Source of the DNA: Nymphaea colorata
Taxonomy: Eukaryota > Streptophyta > Magnoliopsida > Nymphaeales > Nymphaeaceae
Reading direction: 5' to 3'
Assembly (NCBI RefSeq): GCF_008831285.2
Contig: NC_045141.1
Coordinates: 24,413,315 to 24,477,314, forward strand
DNA: 64,000 nucleotides
The notes below the pieces were generated by a model. It searched no databases, was not told where the DNA came from, and was given only the letters and a program-made list of their open reading frames with translations. The position numbers and the translations under genes were made by a program. Positions within the stretch are counted from its first letter, which is position 1. Every line of letters begins with the position of its first letter. Positions 36,998 to 51,900 of the stretch are shown piece after piece.

Positions 36998-37304
36998 ACT
37001 TTCTGCATGTGTGAGAGGCGGATTCAGCTCATGTGTGTCTAATGTTGACAAATGCCTAAAAATGATGAATTACTTACTAAAACGCAAACATTCCTTGTTT
37101 CACTATAAACTATTGCTAATACTCTCGTGATGGTAGGTTTTCAGATTTTAATTTCTAGCCATAGGTAAATTTGAAATCCCAAATGTGTACATACATATAT
37201 ATTTGTGTTACTAAAGAGCAAAAAGACTTTGCAACCCTCCCACCAGAAATATCGAGTCTAGCCCTGAAGTCGCCTGTAGTAACAAAAATCAAAATAAAGA
37301 CTGA

Positions 37305-38345
37305 CCGTCCTGCTGACCCGAATCAGAAAAATGAAAAGAAAAGTACCCACTGCTTAGTTATCTTTATAAAAAGAAAAATAAGCATATTTGTCCTGATGCC
37401 CAGCCTTACTATTTTATCTTCTTTTGAAGATGTGTGTATTTGTTGCATGTATAAGACTGTGCTCGTAACTCGATCTAATTTTCTTTTGAAGGTGTGTGTA
37501 TTTGTTGCATGTATAAGGCTGTGCATGCAACTCGATCTAATTTTCTTTTGAAGGAGTGTGTATTTGTTGCATGTATAAGATTGTGCACGCAACTCGATCT
37601 AATTTTCTTTTGAAGGTGTGTGTATTTGTTGCATGTATAAGACTGTGCACCCAACTCCATCTAATTTTCTTTTGAAGGTGTGTGTATTTGTTGCATGTAT
37701 AAGACTTTGCACGCAACTCAATCTAATTTCAAATTCTTTATGAACACAACCTTTCTCTTTTTTTCCTATTGCATTATTCATCCGTTTAGTGAGTCCGTTT
37801 TGGATTGCTTAATTGATCCATGTGACCCACGCCCTTTGCACGGAGAATATTAAAACTAGTAACAAGACAACACATGCTTCATTAAGAATGCTGGTGCTCA
37901 TCTGCAGGTAGAAGTTGAAGAATTTGACGAATTCGGACACGACTTCTCGCGTTCCTGTTCGTATTTGCAGACGCAAGGGACAATCAAGCCTTTGCAATCA
38001 TCTTCTAGTTTCCTTGGCATGTCAAGATTATTGGGATATGGAAGTTGACTCGAATAAAATCGTTCTAATAATTGCCCAACGCTGCTTGTCTCTTTCCTTC
38101 CGTTTTCTTCTTGAGTTCTACTTCTCTTTCTTACACAGACAAAACAAAAGGAAGTGTATAGAATATGATGTGCTAAAAGCTTCCAAGAGATGGAATCATA
38201 AGGAAGATTGAGTTAGAACATGTAAAATATTGTCCCAGCAGATTTAGCAAGTCCCAACATTGAATTGGCCACATACCTTGCTTTTTTGGATGCGGACGGA
38301 AGCGAGTTTTTTTCTTTAATGCGTCTGGACTTGGTGAACCATGGC
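37305..38345. repeat. Duplicated block, copy 1
   Basis: Colinear with 39801-40648. The right part is offset by 2263 bp and the left part by 2492 bp; the difference is essentially the four extra 62-bp minisatellite units. Both copies have an open frame of 98 codons (37915-38211) that starts at a non-ATG codon in a pyrimidine-rich context. I do not consider it a gene. Confidence 0.88.
37416..37729. repeat. 62-bp minisatellite, five copies
   Basis: The phrase TGTTGCATGTATAAG occurs at 37441, 37503, 37565, 37627 and 37689, an exact 62-bp period, with about 2-5 differences per unit. Each unit starts TTTTCTTTTGAAGG and ends ACTCGATCTAA. The homologous block at 39.8-40.6 kb has a single copy (near 39930-39993). 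Confidence 0.95.
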
Positions 38346-38970
38346 GGAAACCTAAAATAAAGAAGAAAATTGAGTTGTGGACTCTATTATATAACAAAGA
38401 AGCTTTTCGCCATGGTTTGATAGGGTAGGCGATTTAATCCATGGAACAACTTTAATTTGTCTGAGCCTTTATTTTGCATCCTCTACATTTTGTCGAGAGT
38501 CATCCTTTACAGTCCATCGACATTCGTCCTCCGCATTACCTTTGTTTTATCACTGAGCACTCTGTTCTATCATGAACAAATATGTCGATACATTTGAGCG
38601 CTCTGTGCCTCCTTTCCAGATCGATCCTAACTCTTGAGAACGAAGGTAATGCGGAGGACGAATGTCGATGGACTGTAAAGGATGACTCTCGACAAAATGT
38701 AGAGGATGCGCTCAGACAAATCAAAGCTGTTCCATGGATTAAATCGCCTATCCTATCAAACCATGGCGAAAAGCTTCTTTGTTGAGTCCACAACTCAATT
38801 TTCTTCTTTATTGTAGGTTTCCGCCAATGTTCACCAAGTCCAGACGCATTGAAGAAAAAAACTCACTGGCTTCCGTCCGCATCCAAAAAAGCAAGGTATG
38901 TGGCCAATTCAATGTTGGGACTTGCTAAATCTGCTGGGACTATATTCTATATGTTCTAACTCAAACTTCC
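38202..38970. repeat. Large foldback with ~330-bp arms and 100-bp loop
   Basis: The left arm 38202-38542 and right arm 38643-38970 are almost perfect reverse complements. The inner ends are CATTCGTCCTCCGCATTACC (38521) and GGTAATGCGGAGGACGAATG (38645). The outer ends are GGAAGATTGAGTTAGAACA and TGTTCTAACTCAAACTTCC. The right arm also contains the array-related segment with GGCGAAAAGCTTCTTTG. Confidence 0.93.
38565..38815. repeat. Array-related segment, second dispersed copy
   Basis: TCATGAACAAATAT, GAGCGCTCTGTGCCTCC, AATGCGGAGGACGAAT and ATGGCGAAAAGCTTC match 35813-36060 and 39188-39420. This copy ends early (TTTATTGTAGG) at the point where it joins the foldback arm. Confidence 0.75.
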
Positions 38971-38999
38971 GTCAGCAGTTTACACACGTTTCAGCATAG

Positions 39000-39760
39000 C
39001 GTATATCGAGGGGGGGGGGAAGAGAGAGATGGGTATCGAAAGTTTAGAATTCTCACTCATAGAAAGTTTAGAACTCTGCAATGACCACTACCAACTCTTA
39101 AGAGTTGTATGACTCTAATATTGTAAGAAATATGGACTACTAAGACAATCACTCGATGCAGCAGAGGCAGGCGTGGGCACTCTGTTCTATCATGAACAAA
39201 TATCTCGAGAGATTTGAGCGCTCTGTGCCTCCTTTCCAGATCGATCCTACCTCTTGAGAACGAAGGTAATGCGTAGAACGAATCTCGATCGACTGTAAAG
39301 TATGACTCTCGACAAAATCTAGAGGATGCGCTCAGACAAATTAAAGCTGCTCCATGGATTAAATCGCCTACCCTATCAAACCATGGCGAAAAGCTTCTTT
39401 GTTATATAATAGAGTCCACAACTCAATTTTCTTCTTTATTTTAGGTAATGTTCTAATATTTTCATGATGGTCATTAACAAATTTGCTGACATGAGCCGTC
39501 AAGATTTTTTCACCAAATTTGTCAATGTCAACATTACATATAAGCAGGAGGGCTGGCAGGGGCCATGGCAATTGGTTTCCCCTCACCTCTTTAAAAAAAT
39601 GCAAAAGACATATATGTAAACTTTAAAACTGTTAATTTAACTGGTATAAAAATTTTAAAAAAACATATTTTGGCTCCCCACAAAATTTTAAAATTATAGT
39701 TCAATTCATTCAACAAAAACTTCCTAGTTTCGCACCGCCTGTCTCCAAGGTGATCACCAG
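39000..39760. repeat. Array-related segment, third dispersed copy
   Basis: Repeats the order seen at 35680-36400: GGGTATCGAAAGTTTAGAATTC, CAATGACCAC, GAGCGCTCTGTGCC, GAAAAGCTTC, TTTTAGGTAATGTTCTAATA, then an AT-rich segment and CGCACCGCCTGTCTCCAAGG. It joins the duplicated block at about 39801. Confidence 0.75.
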
Positions 39761-39800
39761 GTTGACTTGTCTCAAAAAAAATTCCTAGTTTCGTTTGACG

Positions 39801-40648
39801 GCTCCTGACCCGAATCAGAAAAATAAAAGGAAAAATACCCACAGCTTAATTATCATTAAAAAAGAAAAATAAGCATATTTGTTGCGTGCAACTATCCGGC
39901 CCGGTACCTAACCTTATTACTCTTTAAAATTCTTTTGAAGAAGTGCATATTTGTTGCATGTACAAGACTGTGCACGCAACTAGATCTAATTTCAAACTCT
40001 TTATGAACACAACCTTTTTCTTTTCTTCCTATTGCATTATTCATCCGTTTAATGAGTTTGTTTTGGATTGATTAATTGACTCATGTGACCCACGCCCTTT
40101 GCATGGAGAATGTTAAAACTAGTAACAAGACAACACATGCTTCATGAAGAATGCTGGTGCTCATCTGCAGGTAGAAGTTGAAGAATTTGACGAATTCGGA
40201 CACGACTTCTCTCGTTCCTGTTCGTATTTGCAGACGTAAGGGACAATCAAGCCTTTGCAATCATCTTCTAGTTTCCTTGGCATGCCAAGATTATTGGGAT
40301 ATGGAAGTTTACTCGAATAAAATCGTTCTAATAATTGCCCAACGCTGCTTGTCTCTTTCCTTCCGTTTTCTTCTTGAGTTCTACTTCTCTTTCTTACACA
40401 GACAAAACAAAAGGAAGTGTATAGAATATGATGTGCTAAAAGCTTCCAAGAGATGGAATCATAAGGAAGATTGAGTTAGAACATATAAATTTCATTTGGT
40501 CCAATGCAAAAATATTGCCCCGGCAGATTTAGCAAGTCCCAACATTGAATTGGCCACATCCCTTTGCTTTTTTCGATGCGGACGGAAACCAGTGAGTTTT
40601 TTTGTTTAATGCGTCTGGACTTGGTGAACCATGGCGGAAACCATACCT
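39801..40648. repeat. Duplicated block, copy 2
   Basis: Partner of 37305-38345. It keeps one minisatellite unit. Its right end (about 40475-40648) contains the left-arm sequence of the 38.2-kb foldback without the inverted partner, with about 20 extra bases near 40485. Confidence 0.88.
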
Positions 40649-41033
40649 GCCTGATTGGTGTTAATTGAAGGAAATCTTTGGCTACCAGAGTTCATGATTG
40701 GTTTAGATCGGGTAACATGGAATTTGTGAATATCTTGATCTGACGAAAACCAGAAATATCTAGTTTCTGATTTTATTGTAGGGCCAAGTTGGGCACAAGG
40801 ACATCAATTCGACGGTCGGGTTTATGTAAACGATTAAGGAGAAGTCTTGTTTTTTCTACTAGAGGATACCAACGGGAGCTGGACCGGATTTTGGAATAAA
40901 GATCACCAACCTTATCCGGTTCTTGCCAGATTTCTAAATGCTTCTGGCCTTTTGTACAATTTGGTTTTGGGACAAATCTGGCTTCTTTGGATTATTATGG
41001 TTGTTGTTGCTTTTGTTGTTGTTATTGTCGCCG

Positions 41034-41078
<45 letters not shown>
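41034..41078. repeat. (ATT)n microsatellite
   Basis: About 15 ATT trinucleotides. Confidence 0.97.
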
Positions 41079-41226
41079 GTCAATATATCTGATTTGGATC
41101 TTATATCCAACTAAACCATTCCAAAACAATTTAAAATGGAAAAAAAATTAATACCCAATTAAGAACTTGGATTGTGGTTAGATTTAAAAAAAAAATCCAA
41201 TCAGATACGGTTTTATATATGTATAT

Positions 41227-41290
41227 AACTAAATCTGTTTTGAATCAGATCGATATATATATACCAATCTGATTCAAAACAGATTTAGTT
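41227..41290. repeat. Perfect hairpin, 24-bp arms
   Basis: AACTAAATCTGTTTTGAATC at 41227 (arm to 41250) is the exact reverse complement of the arm 41267-41290. The loop is 16 bases, mostly TA. There is no T-run typical of a Pol III terminator directly downstream. Confidence 0.9.
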
Positions 41291-41529
41291 TTAAATAAAT
41301 TTTTTATATTCAATGTTCTTACGTTTTGAAAATTGGTCCGACTTCGTTCAAAATTCAGATTCGGATTTTATGGAAAAAAAAAACATGAACCGTTCAATTC
41401 TCCAAAGCTTTATAAGATTTTGTTTGTGCATTAATTTATTTTTATAGTTTTTGTCAATCAAATAACCAAGTATATTTTTCATCTATTTATTTTTATAGTT
41501 TTTGTCAAACATATAACAAAGAATATTTT

Positions 41530-41847
41530 TCATCTATTTATTTGCGTATTTAAATTGATGAAAGACGGTTGGTGCTTGGAAGCGAAGTGGTTAGCTGATG
41601 AAGCAAAATGAAAGTGATGGACATGATTAGAGGACCATTTCTTGCGGCTCTCGTCCAACCATCTTATATGGAAAATTAGACAAAAGAAGGGCATGTATGA
41701 TGTCATCCTCATGTTCCCAACCTGAAGACTTGAGCACAAACTCCCCATGCTGGTGCACTTGGCCGGTTTGAACCTTCTTACCACACCACTGTCATTTGTT
41801 GTATGGATGATTGAGAGAAAAACAATGAAAAAAATATATAAATTCAT
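41530..41847 (-). CDS. Possible small secreted protein ORF (doubtful)
   Basis: A 105-codon ORF from ATG 41847. It begins with a hydrophobic, signal-peptide-like stretch (MNLYIFFIVFLSIIHT) followed by a short region with four cysteines (PAKCTSMGSLC and PFFCLIF). I recognise no family. It lies alone in AT-rich intergenic DNA, has no neighbouring exon that extends it, and could easily be chance. Listed because length and N-terminus are more gene-like than other intergenic ORFs. Confidence 0.15.
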   Translation of the reverse strand: MNLYIFFIVFLSIIHTTNDSGVVRRFKPAKCTSMGSLCSSLQVGNMRMTSYMPFFCLIFHIRWLDESRKKWSSNHVHHFHFASSANHFASKHQPSFINLNTQINR

Positions 41848-41982
41848 ATTAGATGACAAAAATATTCATCACTTTTTCTTTTTGTTTTTTTCGTAGCCAC
41901 CCATTTTAATAATCGAAAGGCCTGATCATATGGCTAGTATATCAAGCCAACGACATTTTCAATTGCAGACTACACGTCAATT

Positions 41983-42139
<157 letters not shown>

Positions 42140-42764
42140 AGGTATCTTAGTCCTCTTAGATTAGGAACAAAAACTAGACCGATTTAATTATCCAAGTGAT
42201 ATAACGTAGATAAATACATTTTTAAAAGTAATTTGAAAAGAAACGTGTATTAAATCAATCACTTTTCCAAGTTCAAGGTATGAGCTATTTTAATCATCAA
42301 AAAATTAACTAGTGAATTCGGTAAAATATTAATAAATTTCATGAAAACAACATGAATTGAAATATATTTTACAGCTGATCATAAGCATGCATGTTATCAT
42401 GATCATGTCCATATTTTGTTTGAAATAATGTTTTTAACAAGAGTATAAACAGTCCGGTTGGTCTACAATATACCAATTCCTCTACATATGTTGACTCAGA
42501 ATTAATCGCATAGCCTATCATTTTTGAAACGTATCGTTTTATTGTATTTACGCATATAGATTGATTGTAGGTTTTTCAAACGTATATGTCCGGTGTGCCA
42601 CGCGAAAAGAGGGTCGTTGCTGGTGGGCGAGAAATACATCGATGGTTCCAGAACTTGTGAGTTCTTTCATTGCCGATCGAGCGTGAGACAAAAGAACGAA
42701 GTTGAACCCGAATGGCTTACGATCACTTCATTATTAGACCCGACATAGTCTCAACTGAACTTGG

Positions 42765-42955
42765 CCAGGGGCGGAGCCTAAGGGAGACCAGCAGGGACCC
42801 TCGCCCCTCTTAAAAAAAAAATAAAATTTATAGAAAATTTTACTTGTTTTATATAAAAATTTTGAAAAAATAATATTTTTACAGTAACCAAAATTTAAAA
42901 ACTTTAATTTAGCCTTACTCATAAAAAATTTCTGAATCTGCTCCTAAGTTTAGCA
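42765..42955. repeat. Short AT-rich element with GGCGGAGCC-type end
   Basis: Starts AGGGGCGGAGCCTAAGGG, has a core of A/T runs with AAAATTT(T)GAAAA phrases, and ends TGAATCTGCTCCTAAG. The layout resembles non-autonomous plant elements whose ends carry GGCGGAGCC / GGCTCCGCC. Similar segments occur in the array unit (about 2522-2715), at 36195-36390, 39540-39745 and 55650-55845. Confidence 0.45.
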
Positions 42956-43850
42956 ATACTTGTGATGTCATGACTCAATCGTACAAATACCTATTTGTGT
43001 ATGGACAGTCGAGTCTTTGAGCGATATAGACAGGGTTTTACAATCTTGAACAGGGACCAAGTCTCCCTGCCTAGGTGTGGTTTTCCTGTCATTAAAAAAA
43101 AAATCTTATTCCCAATATCATTATAGGTCATTATTTATTTCTGGAATCAAGCTCTTGAATAATTTGAAAATATAATATACGAATTTGTTTAAAAATTAAA
43201 AAAAAAGTTCTTCCAATGCTCTATAAAAACTGTTCAACTTTGGCATATGAATAGGTCGATCGTGGAATCGAATTTGAGTTGGTGTGATTCTGAACTTTGA
43301 GTGTGAAAGCCAACCACATGTACCAAACTGGAAAGCGGATGTTATTTTCATCATTCAATTCACAAGTTATTATTCGATAGGAACTGGTTCTGTAACATAA
43401 CATTGTAACATGCCTCTCCCTCACTACAAATTAAAAGATTAACAGCAAAATGCAGAAACGTAATCACCAAACAATCCCTCGCTTTTTTTTTTTTGAATGA
43501 CCGGAATGCTTAGCTTGCACGTTAAGCGCTCTCTTGTGGGGCCATCACTGTAACTTTTTTGAAAATCAGCGTCCAATGCTATCATTTTGAACTTAATCAT
43601 ACCAACACTAAATTAGAGTCACATGTAAAGCAAGAAGAGGAGCAAGTAAAATCCTTGCTTGTCAAAATTTCTCCTTGTTTTTCCTCCCTATTGTCGTTTT
43701 GTCAAAGCCACATGGAGACTTCTTCGTTTTCACCCACTGGACGAAGTGAAACAATGCTTAATTTAATCAAACACGATACATGTCTTTAAGAAACAATGAC
43801 CCACCAACGAACACAGAGGAGTAGCCGCGAAACGCGAAGAAGCGGGTGCG
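42956..43850. other. Intergenic, no gene seen
   Basis: AT-rich sequence with several A and T runs. I see no coding or RNA gene. The distal promoter of the beta-amylase gene probably begins near its right end. Confidence 0.4.
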
Positions 43851-44080
43851 CCACGTCATCGACGTACAGTTTCCGACACGTGTCGTGGTTTCAGGCGCCT
43901 ATTGGAGCCCAATAAGCATAGCGTGGTGCATAAAAGGACACGATTGGACACGTGTCGTCCAGCGGATAAACTTACATGCTCCTCGGAAGATGGCGTATGG
44001 CTTCGAAACGAAGCTTCTCGCCCCTCAAAAGAGAACCGTCCGATGGGAACCTTGGGACACGTATGGTCACGTGTAGGGCC
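43851..44080 (+). promoter_or_regulatory. ACGT-core element cluster upstream of the beta-amylase gene
   Basis: The decamer GACACGTGTC occurs twice (43875-43884 and 43947-43956). TCACGTGT lies at 44067-44074, GACACGTA at 44056, and CCACGTCATC near 43852. CACGTG-type G-box/ABRE elements bind plant bZIP and bHLH factors, and clusters commonly mark ABA-, stress- or light-responsive promoters. Function here is inferred from sequence and position only. Confidence 0.6.
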
Positions 44081-44107
44081 GAGATGCGTTGGGATCCCGA
44101 GGGAGGC

Positions 44108-44117
44108 GCTTATAAGA
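44108..44117 (+). promoter_or_regulatory. Candidate TATA box of the beta-amylase gene
   Basis: GCTTATAAGA lies about 185 bp upstream of the start codon, which would give a 5' UTR of about 150 bases. A second candidate, GCATAAAAGG, lies at about 43928. Confidence 0.4.
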
Positions 44118-44257
44118 TGGAGAGGCAGAGCCGGTGGAGGCCCAACCAGTGGGAAAGATTCGCCAGGGAAAGCGCAACCCAGGAAATCATTTCTCTGCAT
44201 TCCGTTTCGCAAGGGAAAACGAGAACTAGGAAAGAGTTTTCTCGTCTTCACTGTTGA

Positions 44258-47282
<3,025 letters not shown>

Positions 47283-48760
47283 TGCCCGGTTCGGTTTGCT
47301 GGGGTTCGACTTGGTGTTTGCTTGATTTTGCAACATAACGTGCCTCCCTAGGAGGGGCTGCACCTGGGTGGGTGCGTCCGACTTGGCGCGTGTCCTGGGT
47401 TTTTGAGGGACATGGCCATGTGGCACACCCTTGATTAGAATACAAGTCTTCCTACCCAGGAAGAATATAAAAAAGAATGGAACAGTTTCTTCCAAGCGAA
47501 GTGAAAAAGATGAATGTTATTAAAAAAATGGCGATTGTTCATGTGAAATTGCTCTGTTTTGTTTTGTAGATCCTTGTGATCTCAATACCGACTTGAACTA
47601 AAACTAAATGGACCAATCCTTGCACAGTGAAATTGATAGATCCAATGTGTAATCAAATAATGGAGTTGAATTCAAACAGGACAGAATAATTTGCGCCATT
47701 GCGTTTGGAGCAAGGATAACCTTGTCTTGAAGCAACGGTTATCAGAGCAATCAAACGGGACATGGAGTCAAGATTCATAATATACATTAAGTAAAAGCGC
47801 GGACTCACTTTTCACTTGTTTCTCATCAAACCATTTCTTGTAAATATTGCTCCACATTGAAGCGTGTATTGACCGATACCCTCTTCCCATACATCCGATA
47901 CATACATCCGATACGTGCCTGCAGAACTTTATACATATTTTCTCCTTTTTTAATCAATTTAAAATATTTTATACTATTTTAAAACTAAATCAAAAAATCT
48001 GTTCCATAGGGGCTGTGAGTCTTAAACTTTAGAAACCTTGACTAGTCAAGCAAGCTAGGGGCCTAATGTTAGTCTTAAACTTTAGAATCCCTGACTAGTC
48101 AAGCTCGGGATTCAGTCCGAGTTAAAGGCAACCTTTGTCTTAACTTGACTCATTTCGAGCCGAAACGCAAATCTTCCGGCTCATCTTCTCGAACGGACTT
48201 GACCAAGTTTTTTCAAAAGCCACCTGAATTTCTACCAACTCTGGTGACTTTGGCAATCTATTCTTTTAGAAGCCACATATGATTTTTGTTTCTCAAGTAT
48301 CTTGAGAGAACCGAAATGGATTCAAAACCATTCCAGACTTCCCAGTTAAATTTTAAAGTTATGATAACGTTAAAATATTTCCTATTTACCTCGTTTGACT
48401 GCTTTCCTTCTTACTTAATGAGTTTAACTTACTTGGTAAGCGTAAAGGCTTTGAATTGTTTTATCGGCAAAGTTTTCTGCGTAGGCGTATCATTTTAGAA
48501 AACGATACGATGTCAGGCTGCATCTGGCACATCAGATCGACCGGTATTTATAAATTAAATTAAAAGATCAGAAATATTATAGAAAATTTTGGGAGAGACA
48601 AAGAAGAGCCGCTCGATAAGAGGGACTTTGACAACACAGGTTGAGATATAAAAATAGGCTTTTTCATCAAGTGGCATACAACTGGGGGGATATTGTGGGG
48701 GTAAGTGATGCAAAGCATCATCAGATTCTGGTTCTAGTTTCGGTCTCACTTTTGTGTTTC
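47283..48760. other. Intergenic, 3' flank of the beta-amylase gene
   Basis: Contains the presumed 3' UTR and polyadenylation region. A 53-bp direct repeat (AGTCTTAAACTTTAGAA at 48018 and 48071, each followed by CTTGACTAGTCAAGC or CCTGACTAGTCAAGC) is the only structure I see. Confidence 0.45.
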
Positions 48761-50900
48761 AGTGCAGATTATGAGTGTTCCATCCATGAAATTTTTTGTA
48801 GATTTGGAGCATAATCGAGATGAGGTGCCTTTGAGTATATCAACGGATCACTTCAATGCACATCTAGCTCTTTCGTCAGCAATTACGATTTTGGCTTATC
48901 TTGTTTTGAGATTCATTTTGTACTTATGTTCAATTTGCATATGTGTGGATTCATCCGGATTTGGGACTGTGCTCAAAACTCCACCCGTTGTTTCCTTTTA
49001 TCTATATAAATGGACGACGACTTATTTTGTTTATCATCAATGCAGTTAAAGAAAAGTGAATGTTCTTTTTAAGTGTTTTGTTTTTCCTTTACATTTTTTT
49101 TTATCATACAACGTCTTTACTTTTGCTTCCAAGGTTTCGTTTGTCATCTCCAACTTGAGCTTGCATTAGTAAGGGCTGGCCTAGGGTGTCATATCAATAG
49201 CTCTTGAACATCTTGGATTCAATTCAACTTTTGGATGGATGTATCCCACTCATTTCCTGCCCAATGCAGAAGCAAAGAAATGAAGGGTTTTCTTCGGACG
49301 GTGAGTTGTTAACCTTTAGTTCAATCAAAAAATGTTGTTCTAAATCACAACAATCGTGGTTTAGTTCATCAGTGCACAATTGATCAGACCGAAAATCTCA
49401 CGTCCTCGGTGCGAGAGATGCATTTTGATATGTATCTAACACTGAACGCTATTCTAACTTAGGTGGAATGAATACACGTGCTTGTTTGACGGTGGACACC
49501 GCAGATAGGCGCAAGCAAGAGACGAGTTGGACGGAACATCTTCTTTGTGTTCTTCACAGTGTGTTGTTGTTGTTGGTGGTGGTTTTTTTTTTTTTTTTTT
49601 TTTGGTTTCCTGTCAAAGATCATTTCCTCCCTGGGCATGGTTCGGTAGCTGGACGGAACGCTCTGTTCCAGTTCCAGAATGGTTTTGTTTCGTTTCGATT
49701 GGATCGCCTGGTTTTCTGGAGTTCTCGGCATCCGTTGTTTGATGGGACACAACGGAACAGAACACCCTGAGCTAGAGGCACCGCAGTCGTTTCCTTTTGG
49801 AATACGCGAACCTAAGGACCGAGGACGGCACTCGCATTTGCAAAAAGAGAATGTTGGATCCACTGATCCAACTTTTAAAAGGGCAAATCATTGTTCCATT
49901 TGTGCAAGGGATCGCCGTACTAGTGTTTGATCTCCAAAACCAAATAGTGACGGATCTGATAGTGGCCTTGATTGGACATCCCATGAATTTTTTAGCTGCT
50001 TCAGTCATCCATTTTAATCTTGGACACATATGGATAATTAAAAAAATACAAGGAAACAGTTTGGTACCAGACCCGTTAGACCATCATAATTGCAACCCGA
50101 TCCAATCGACTGCCTTCTTTCCTACGGCACTGAATCGAGAGGCTTCTGAGTCAGGGAGTACAATCATGAATGAATGCCTCCAATGGAGTCTTTGTTACTG
50201 TGCCTGCCTGCGCCCTTCACTCGAAGGCAGTGCATTGGAACAGCGCTCAAGATCTTGCTTTGCTCCCAAGAATAAGGTCCTCAAATAAAAATAAACTAAA
50301 ACCAAATCGCGATCTGCACATAAATCTTAGATGAAGGAATTGAGTCTTTTCGAAGAGAAAATCAATGACAAGATGAGATAGAATATTGTAGTCATTCTTC
50401 AATGCTTTTTTTTTTTATGTCCTACATTAAATGCAACACACTCAATTTAAAGGTACCCGAGGTCACATAAATTTTCTTGTTGAAGATCACCACACTTCGT
50501 TTCATCATCTGGATTTTCATTTATGATGACTTTGATTTTTTTGTTTTAACTTACATAACGAAGTTGGTGAAGTGCTTTTTGAGGTAACCCATGAAAGGGG
50601 GCATACTGGCGCTTGTAGTTCAACACTCTTAAGCTTAATGTATGTATGTTTTGGAGATCATACTTCCACAATTGCATATATAAGTATATATTAAATGTCC
50701 AACCCTCACCTCATTCATTGAGAGAAAGAAAAACTCTACCGTATGAAGTGAGAGATAAACTCTTCATAATACGTTGTAATTGTTAGACTTGAACTTACAT
50801 GCATAGATATAAAAATTTAGCTCTATTCTTTCAAATATTAACCACCTTGCTTAACTTTCCCTTTCATTTGTTAAGTAATTTGTCAAAATTATTGGGTTCA

Positions 50901-50941
<41 letters not shown>

Positions 50942-51900
50942 ACAAGTAGCAATGAGTATGGCCAATATATTTCTCATTAGATATGTACGAGTGAGTACGA
51001 GGGTGCAAGACTTTTGTTGAATCTGCCACCAAGTACGGAGCTTCAGGAAATAAATTGACGGATAATGAAGAGAAGAAACGATGGCCGAGATCGTAAAATT
51101 TTCATCCTTCGTTGGTCCTCGTCTCGTTTAGCTAGCTGGTGGAAACTGGTCGGATTCTAGGCTGGATCATGCATTTGTATCTGAAATAAGAAAAATGTAT
51201 ATCTTAATTTAGTCCCCAAAAATCTATTATAAACGATGAGGCGCGACTTATTTCAGATCCATAACTTCTTCTGATAGCTTCGGGTGAAGAAATGAAAAAG
51301 GAGCCACGTATTGATCCAAATACGTACTTACCCGGTTAAGATCCAGTAGAGTCCAAAAAATTGATCGGATTTAATTTGTATAGTAACCAATTTCTTATTT
51401 TTGGGTCACAAAGTACTTGGTAAAATCGTATCACGTTCAAGTCCAATATGAGAACATGCAATGTTCATTGTCAGCCGTTATGATCCAATGAAGACTTTAC
51501 CAAGAGGATTTTGAGAAAGCTATTGGCAGTGGTAGGTAGGATATAAAGTGTACATAAACCAAAGATACATAATATACAAATCTAAGGGCTAATTCTTAGT
51601 TTAACACCAGGATAACAACACTATATTTTTTTAATATTGTTTCTTTCTTGGGAGGAATTTGAATCGATGCCAAGATTTGGATAACATGGTCCACACCAAC
51701 GATGAAAGGCCACACCAGAATTTAAGGCGCTGGGTCATTTTCTTTGGTCCATGATTCGAATAATCAAGTCATCTTGTCAATTCAACTATTCGAGTGATCT
51801 TGGGGAAAAATCAAACAGTAACAGTAGAGCACAGGAAGAAAAGAGAGAGAGAAGTAGCTTGTTTAATGGTAATAAATGCAGATCGAGGGAGTGGTAGATG
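48761..51900. other. Intergenic, no gene supported
   Basis: Several ORFs of 60-160 codons exist, but none resembles a known protein and they overlap on both strands. A 20-base T run lies at 49584-49603 and a TA run at 50909-50932. Confidence 0.4.

Noticed and set aside
37323-37781. Minus-strand ORFs with repeated YTCNKYT peptides
   Set aside because: They are the 62-bp minisatellite read in two frames, not a repeat protein.
49797-50288. 163-codon ORF in the intergenic region
   Set aside because: Composition and overlap with ORFs on the other strand look random; no known motif.
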